Shown here: piece after piece, positions 7,574 to 11,218 of the stretch
Position numbering within the stretch: the stretch's first letter is position 1
Layout: every line of letters begins with the position of its first letter
From: Dehalococcoidia bacterium
GTDB taxonomy: Bacteria; Chloroflexota; Dehalococcoidia; JACVQG01
Length of the DNA: 11,218 bases
Assembly (NCBI GenBank): GCA_015661045.1
Contig: JACVQG010000017.1
Coordinates: forward strand, 1-11,218
Direction: 5' to 3'
The notes under the pieces: model-generated
The model's input: only the letters and a program-made list of their open reading frames with translations
Database searches by the model: none
Told to the model about the DNA's origin: nothing
Position numbers and translations under genes: made by a program

Positions 7574-8056
7574 GTGAAAATTGAAAAAGCCAGAATTGGC
7601 GATGTTCCAGGTATTCATAAACTAATAAACTTTTTTGCCGAACGAGGCGAAATGCTCCCCCGTCCCTTAAGTGAGGTCTACGAGAATATCAGGGACTTTT
7701 TTGTGATACGGGAAGGGACGGACCTCGTTGCCTGTGCCGCTTTACATATTCTGTGGTCGGATTTAGCGGAGATAAAGTCTCTGGCAGTTGACAAGGCGCG
7801 GCAGGAGCAAGGCATAGGCCGTTCGTTGATCGAGGCTTGCGTGCATGAGGCTAAAGAATTAGGGGTAGCCAGCCTGTTTTGTCTTACTTACCGCCCGACT
7901 TTCTTTGAACAATTTGGTTTCCAGCAGGTTGAAGTAATGAAATTGCCCCGTAAGGTCTGGGGCGAATGCCAGCGTTGTGCCAAGTTTCCCAACTGCGATG
8001 AAATTGCACTGGTGTTGCCATTGGTAAATCAACCCCCGGTAGGAAAAGCCCTATAG
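7574..8056 (+). CDS. argA: GNAT N-acetyltransferase, short ArgA (N-acetylglutamate synthase)-like
   Basis: A single GNAT domain of 160 residues. The acetyl-CoA-binding motif A is VDKARQEQGIGRSLI (about 73-87), with the Q-x-x-G-x-G core. The conserved end W-G-E-C-x-x-C-x-x-F-P-x-C-D-E-x-A (cysteines 132, 135, 141) and the early RPLSEVYENI segment are typical of the stand-alone ArgA-like family. Members such as the Mycobacterium enzyme acetylate glutamate as the first step of arginine synthesis. There is no amino-acid-kinase domain as in classical ArgA. The start is GTG at 7574. No other arginine gene is in the window, so the substrate is family inference; a different amine substrate remains possible. 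Confidence 0.75.
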   Translation: MKIEKARIGDVPGIHKLINFFAERGEMLPRPLSEVYENIRDFFVIREGTDLVACAALHILWSDLAEIKSLAVDKARQEQGIGRSLIEACVHEAKELGVASLFCLTYRPTFFEQFGFQQVEVMKLPRKVWGECQRCAKFPNCDEIALVLPLVNQPPVGKAL

Positions 8057-8092
8057 TAAATCACCAATTTGTTTTAAGAGTAATTGCTTATA

Positions 8093-8131
8093 ACCCTCTC
8101 GCCCCTTTGGGGAGAGATTTAGAGAGAGGGT
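8093..8131. repeat. Palindromic intergenic repeat, REP/MITE-like
   Basis: Outer arms ACCCTCTC (8093-8100) and GAGAGGGT (8124-8131) are perfectly complementary. Inside, CCCC-TTT-GGGG (8102-8112) forms its own hairpin, with an alternative pairing of the CTCT and AGAG flanks. It lies between the argA-like stop and the Nudix gene. Sequences of this CCCTCTC/GAGAGGG type are, from memory, common dispersed intergenic repeats in bacteria. There is no U-run, so it is not a classic terminator. Confidence 0.55.
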
Positions 8132-8168
8132 GAAATATTACCTGCTAACTTCTCTTTATGCAAATAAC

Positions 8169-8178
8169 AGGAGAGGTG
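8169..8178 (+). promoter_or_regulatory. Ribosome binding site that fixes a TTG start
   Basis: AGGAGAGGTG at 8169-8178 precedes a TTG at 8183 with 9 nt between AGGAG and the start. The upstream ATG at 8158 and GTG at 8176 are in other frames, so TTG is the best start of the Nudix gene. Confidence 0.7.
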
Positions 8179-8182
8179 CATT

Positions 8183-8713
8183 TTGCCTGAAGAAAAAATC
8201 GTAAGCCAGCAGTATATTTACCGGGGTCGGGTAGTAACCCTGAGGATAGATAACATTGTACTTCCAGCTTCAGGCAAGATCACTACTCGCGAGATTGTGG
8301 AGCACGGGGACTGTGTGGTAATTGTAGCCATAGATGGGCAAGGCAATGCCCTTTTAGTGCGCCAGTTCCGTGAAGCCGTAGGTAAAACATTGCTGGAATT
8401 GCCCGCCGGCGGAATAAACCCCGCTGAGGACCCGGCGGATTGTGTCAGGCGGGAACTCCAGGAGGAAACCGGTTTTAAACCGCTCAAGGTTGAAAGGCTG
8501 GCGGGGTTTTATGCCAGCCCTGGCTTTTGCACTGAGTATATGCATCTATTTCTGGCTACCGGATTGGAACCCAGCCGCCTTTATGATGAAGATACTGAAT
8601 CTATCGAGGTGGAAAAAGTGCCGATGGAGCGTATTCCACAGCTTATAGCTGATGGTTCTATTATCGATGCCAAGAGTATTGCTGGCCTTCTGTTGGCGAT
8701 GAGAAGAAGATGA
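8183..8713 (+). CDS. Nudix hydrolase, ADP-ribose pyrophosphatase-like
   Basis: The 176-residue protein has a complete Nudix box, G-x5-E-x7-R-E-L-x-E-E-x-G-F: Gly76, Glu82, Arg90-Glu91, Glu94-Glu95 and Gly97, which binds the catalytic divalent metals. The YASPGFCTE segment about 12 residues after the box is the mark I know from ADP-ribose pyrophosphatases (NudF type), which split ADP-ribose into AMP and ribose 5-phosphate. The N-terminal strand region and IREFREAVGKTLLELPAG-like block (here beginning LLVRQFREA) also fit. Translation starts at TTG, unusual but supported by a strong upstream site. It is the last gene of the plus-strand run and converges on the HAD gene 28 bp away with no evident terminator. 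Activity on other nucleoside diphosphate derivatives is possible. Confidence 0.9.
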   Translation: MPEEKIVSQQYIYRGRVVTLRIDNIVLPASGKITTREIVEHGDCVVIVAIDGQGNALLVRQFREAVGKTLLELPAGGINPAEDPADCVRRELQEETGFKPLKVERLAGFYASPGFCTEYMHLFLATGLEPSRLYDEDTESIEVEKVPMERIPQLIADGSIIDAKSIAGLLLAMRRR

Positions 8714-8741
8714 GATAACCTTGATGCGCCGGTGGGATTAG

Positions 8742-9437
8742 CTACAAATATGCCTCAACCTCGTTCAACCCCTTGATGCGCGGACAGTCTGTGATTTCAG
8801 TATAGAAGTCGTCCCTGTCCAGCAATAAAGGCCGGATACCTACCCCCTTGGCCCCAACAACATCTATGTGATACTGGTCGCCAACATGGATGGCCTCGCT
8901 AGCTGTGGTGTGAGCTTCCTCCAGGGCTTTAAGAAAAATGGCCGGATGGGGTTTACCCGGCGGTACGTCCACCGAGGTAATAATAAAATCTAATTGAGAA
9001 TCCAGACCTAACTCTTTAAAAACATGGGTCTGGTTCCTGGTAATATTCGATATTATCCCCAATACCTGTACCCTTTTTCTCAGGGATTGTATACTGGGCA
9101 AAGCGTCTTCATAAAGGGCGAACCTGGATGGAAGACGGCGTAACTTCTGCCATATCTGAAGGGCTATCTCCGGGGACACGTCCAGCCCGGCTCCAGTCAG
9201 GATACGCCGCTCATATTCAGCAAAGACCTTTAACCTGTCTACTTCAGAACGTCCATCTACCGGGTCGCGAACGCTTTCCTGATAGAAGTAATCGTCTGCT
9301 GCCGGATAAGCCCGGCGCAGTTTTGCAATTGAAGGTTCAAGCCCAAATTCTCCGCATACCTGTACCTGACGTTGTTCCCGCGGTGGATCAAAACGGGCTA
9401 ATGTATTATAAAAATCCAGGAATACTGCCTGGGTCAC
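8742..9437 (-). CDS. HAD-superfamily hydrolase with D-x-Y-x-T motif I
   Basis: The 231-residue protein has the HAD Rossmannoid motifs: motif I DFYNT (Asp8 nucleophile), motif II Ser130-Asn131 in IISNITRN, motif III Lys162 in PPGKPHP, and motif IV GDQYHID with Asp187 and Asp192. A helical cap lies between about residues 15 and 105 (C1 type). The second motif I Asp, the general acid/base of most HAD phosphatases, is Tyr10 here, as in haloacid dehalogenases and some phosphatase-like members. Motif IV is phosphatase-like and not S-x-N-x-x-D as in L-2-haloacid dehalogenase, so I do not call it a dehalogenase. The GTG start at 9437 comes 3 bp after the acpP stop, implying translational coupling. 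Substrate unknown. Confidence 0.88.
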   Translation of the reverse strand: MTQAVFLDFYNTLARFDPPREQRQVQVCGEFGLEPSIAKLRRAYPAADDYFYQESVRDPVDGRSEVDRLKVFAEYERRILTGAGLDVSPEIALQIWQKLRRLPSRFALYEDALPSIQSLRKRVQVLGIISNITRNQTHVFKELGLDSQLDFIITSVDVPPGKPHPAIFLKALEEAHTTASEAIHVGDQYHIDVVGAKGVGIRPLLLDRDDFYTEITDCPRIKGLNEVEAYL

Positions 9438-9440
9438 TCT

Positions 9441-9701
9441 TCAAGTGTCCTCTACACCATGGTCCTTAAGATAATCCATCGCATCCTGGACGGTTTTCAT
9501 TTTTTCAGCGTCTTCGTCAGGAATTTCAATCTTGGTATTGGCGTTGCTGAATTCTTCTTCCAGCGACATGATGAGTTCAACCAGGTCCAGGGAATCGGCG
9601 TTGAGGTCGTCTACGAAAGAAGCTGAAAGTACAACCTTTTCCTCTTCCACACCTAATTTATCAGCGACCAGCCTCTTAAGCCGTTCTTCCACTGTGGCCA
9701 T
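9441..9701 (-). CDS. acpP: Acyl carrier protein
   Basis: ACP carries growing acyl chains on a phosphopantetheine arm for fatty acid synthesis. The acidic 86-residue protein has the attachment site [16 protein letters not shown] with Ser37 as the modified residue, preceded by FVDDLNA and followed by [17 protein letters not shown]. Between EEEF and IEIPDED there is SNANTK where the common form has about one residue, a short loop insertion. GGAGGTGA lies 5 nt before the ATG, one of the strongest ribosome binding sites in the window, fitting a highly expressed protein. It lies between nusB (44 bp upstream) and the HAD gene; no fab gene is nearby, so its use in fatty acid synthesis is inferred from the sequence. 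Confidence 0.95.
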   Translation of the reverse strand: MATVEERLKRLVADKLGVEEEKVVLSASFVDDLNADSLDLVELIMSLEEEFSNANTKIEIPDEDAEKMKTVQDAMDYLKDHGVEDT

Positions 9702-9745
9702 CTAATCACCTCCAGAATAATAAATTAAAGAAAATACCTATCTGA

Positions 9746-10216
9746 TCAAGCGGTTTTTGGTTGGTTGAGTATCAGAGTACTTACCGAGCTTAGTACCCCG
9801 TTAATAAATTTATGCGAGCTTTCACTGCCAAACGTTTTAGCTAGCTCGACAGCCTCGTTTATAGCTACTTTCACTGGAGTAATATTATGGTGTAAAAGCT
9901 CGAAAATAGCAAGTCGGAGAATGTTCCTGTCTACAGGTGAAATTTGGGAAACCGGCCAGGCTGGCGCAAAACGTTTAATCATATCATCGATGTTGCCACG
10001 GTTCTCCATAACACCGGTTACCAACTCCCGTGTAAAAATTGAAGTTTCCGGAGCCATTTCCCTTTCCCCCAGAAGCCTATCAACCGTAGTCTCCGTGGAA
10101 TGTCCTGACATATCAATTTCGTAAAGCGCTTGTAAAGCTATGATTCTTGCTCTATGTCGTGAGCTACCCACGGGTTTAAATTTTTTTTCTGATTTGTTAA
10201 CAGGAATTTCTTTCAT
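9746..10216 (-). CDS. nusB: Transcription antitermination factor NusB
   Basis: NusB is an all-helical RNA-binding protein that, with NusE (S10), assembles on boxA RNA to support rRNA antitermination. The 156-residue protein shows the family landmarks: [18 protein letters not shown] near residue 18, [43 protein letters not shown] and KFINGVLS. About 17 basic residues precede the core; this leader is longer than usual and the ATG at 10216 lacks a clear Shine-Dalgarno, so a GTG near codon 17 is an alternative start, also without a good site. A well-placed promoter about 40 bp upstream supports the listed start. It heads a nusB-acpP-HAD unit. Confidence 0.95.
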   Translation of the reverse strand: MKEIPVNKSEKKFKPVGSSRHRARIIALQALYEIDMSGHSTETTVDRLLGEREMAPETSIFTRELVTGVMENRGNIDDMIKRFAPAWPVSQISPVDRNILRLAIFELLHHNITPVKVAINEAVELAKTFGSESSHKFINGVLSSVSTLILNQPKTA

Positions 10217-10255
10217 AAGTTATTGCTGATATAGTTAATCAAAACTTACTATGAT

Positions 10256-10284
10256 ATTATACGGTGCTATTTCCATTGCTGCAA
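10256..10284 (-). promoter_or_regulatory. Sigma-70 promoter of nusB
   Basis: On the minus strand a perfect TATAAT (10261-10256) is preceded, after 17 bp, by TTGCAG (10284-10279). The -35 is partial (TTG retained). Transcription would start near 10249, about 33 nt before the nusB ATG, with little room for a ribosome binding site. Confidence 0.65.
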
Positions 10285-10308
10285 CAAGGGTAAAAGTTTA
10301 CTAATTTT

Positions 10309-10344
10309 ACTCTATACCCCCGACTTAAGTTGGGGGTATAGAGT
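10309..10344. repeat. 36-bp near-perfect palindrome between metF and nusB
   Basis: ACTCTATACCCCC (10309-10321) and GGGGGTATAGAGT (10332-10344) are perfectly complementary 13-nt arms. The centre GACTTAAGTT adds two pairs and a G-U around a TTAA loop, giving a stem of about 16 bp. It lies 18 nt after the metF stop. Neither strand has a U-run right after it, so it is not a canonical intrinsic terminator, though it may block the polymerase or protect the metF 3' end. The CCCCCGACT-core with a TTAA/TTTA loop resembles right-end hairpins of IS200/IS605-type elements as I remember them. Confidence 0.75.
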
Positions 10345-10362
10345 TATTAATCACATAAAATG

Positions 10363-11218
10363 CTATGCGTCTACGGTTGGCCTCGGTAACAGTCCTGCCT
10401 TATCTATAAGGCCGGGCACGCTTTCTTCCCAGCCTACGGCCATAATGTGGATACCGTGCACACCTGGTATCTGTTTCATCTGTTCTATAAGCTCAAGGGC
10501 GATCTTCGTGCCCTCTTCGCGGCCATATTCCGCTTTGAGTTTTTTATCGGCGCCGCCTTTATCCTCCGCTGCTTTCATGCGTTTTACGATTTCATCCGGG
10601 ACTACTACACCTGGGACATTGGTCTGCATGTACCGGGCTGCGCCAGAGGTCCGGATGGGAATAATGCCTGCCAGGATATGGACCTGTTTATCCAACCCCC
10701 GGTCGCAGACCATTTTCATCCAACGGACGAATTTAGGTACATCATATACAGCCTGGGTCTGGATGAAATCGGCCCCTGCTTTAATTTTCTTTGCCAGACG
10801 GATGACGCGGAATTCAAAGGGGTCGGCGTAGGGATTCTCGGCAGCGCCTATGTACATGGGAGTGGGGCCGCTAATATCCTCGCCGTTGAGGAACTTCTTT
10901 TCATCCCGTATTTTTTTCAGGGTCTGGATTAGCTGAATGGAGTCTATGTCAAAAACATTTTTAGCGGTTGGATGGTTACCGAATTTCTGGTGGTCGCCCG
11001 ACAGGCAGAGGAAGTTACCCACACCCAGGGCAAGAGCCCCCAGGACATCGCTCTGGATGCCGATGCGGTTCCGGTCCCGGCAGACTATCTGCATCAGCGG
11101 GTCAGCGCCAACCTGTTTCAGCAGAGCGCACCCGGCCAGGCTGCACATGCGGACTATTGCCGTCTGATTGTCGGTTACATTCAAGGCGTCGCAGGCCGGT
11201 TTCATTATTGCGCCCTTC
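10363..11218 (-). CDS. metF: Methylenetetrahydrofolate reductase (MetF), 5' end outside window
   Basis: MetF reduces 5,10-methylene-THF to 5-methyl-THF, for methionine synthesis and, in acetyl-CoA-pathway anaerobes, the methyl branch of Wood-Ljungdahl. The frame is open from the stop at 10363-10365 to the right edge, about 284 codons. The Met at 11205 is probably internal, because KGAI before it continues the family sequence and the catalytic N-terminal Glu region is not yet reached. Recognisable parts are NVTDNQTA, CRDRNR, LCLSGDHQKFGNHP (flavin/folate pocket), ADPFEFRV, AGADFIQTQAVYD and the end GVHGIHIMAVGWE. About 25-30 N-terminal residues should lie outside. The pattern fits the anaerobe-type MetF more than the E. 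coli type. A zinc-containing MetV partner may lie upstream, beyond the edge (inference). It is separated from nusB by a palindrome and a promoter. Confidence 0.9.
   Translation of the reverse strand, partial: KGAIMKPACDALNVTDNQTAIVRMCSLAGCALLKQVGADPLMQIVCRDRNRIGIQSDVLGALALGVGNFLCLSGDHQKFGNHPTAKNVFDIDSIQLIQTLKKIRDEKKFLNGEDISGPTPMYIGAAENPYADPFEFRVIRLAKKIKAGADFIQTQAVYDVPKFVRWMKMVCDRGLDKQVHILAGIIPIRTSGAARYMQTNVPGVVVPDEIVKRMKAAEDKGGADKKLKAEYGREEGTKIALELIEQMKQIPGVHGIHIMAVGWEESVPGLIDKAGLLPRPTVDA

Noticed and set aside
8714..8741. Bidirectional terminator between the convergent Nudix and HAD genes
   Set aside because: The 28-bp gap contains no stable inverted repeat or U-run on either strand.
8719..8781. 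Direct repeat CCTTGATGCGC at 8719-8729 and 8771-8781
   Set aside because: The second copy is within the HAD coding sequence. An 11-bp match at this distance somewhere in 11 kb is not surprising by chance.
8742..9437. Annotation of the HAD gene as a haloacid dehalogenase
   Set aside because: Only motif I resembles that family. The S-x-N-x-x-D of motif IV is replaced by the phosphatase-type GDxxxxD.
10445..10932. Long plus-strand open frames opposite metF
   Set aside because: They lie entirely antisense to a well-recognised MetF and show no family features. Their openness follows from the codon bias of the real gene.

Overview
This window looks like chromosomal housekeeping DNA from an anaerobic bacterium, most likely a member of Chloroflexota (Dehalococcoidia-like). 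Bacillota is the main alternative. The reasons are a compact IF2 of 594 residues, a nusA-ylxR-infB-rbfA-truB series without rimP or ylxQ, a short ArgA-type acetyltransferase, and a MetF of the type I associate with anaerobes that use the Wood-Ljungdahl pathway. This placement is inference from family resemblance and gene order. There is no rRNA or other phylogenetic marker to confirm it. I find no tRNA, rRNA, CRISPR array, phage gene or intact transposon.

Left edge (1-1067, minus strand): the 5' 355 codons of a lipoprotein substrate-binding protein for an iron(III)-type ABC importer. It runs off the window and has a near-consensus sigma-70 promoter and an approximately 105-nt leader. A 447-bp divergent intergenic region follows. 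It holds that promoter, a possible 42-codon small ORF, a spaced 10-bp repeat, and a weak candidate promoter plus a terminator-like hairpin directly in front of nusA.

Centre (1515-8713, plus strand): a co-directional run of eight genes. The first five (nusA, ylxR/rnpM, infB, rbfA, truB) form the classic transcription-translation-ribosome maturation operon. nadK, an argA-like GNAT acetyltransferase and a Nudix ADP-ribose pyrophosphatase-like gene follow. The last is set off by a 126-bp gap with a palindromic repeat and uses a TTG start.

Right (8742-11218, minus strand): a convergent group read from the right edge: metF (5' end beyond the window), a 146-bp gap with a striking 36-bp palindrome and a good promoter, then nusB, acpP and a HAD-family hydrolase, with acpP and the HAD gene nearly abutting. 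The two arms converge with only 28 bp between the Nudix and HAD stop codons.

Most of the region is ordinary core genome. The items that deserve a second look are the nusA leader hairpin (possible attenuation of a transcription-factor operon), the palindrome near nusB that resembles an IS200/IS605-type end, the structured leader of the binding-protein gene, the substituted HAD motif I, and the unassigned small ORF. I did not see a clear novel multi-gene system.
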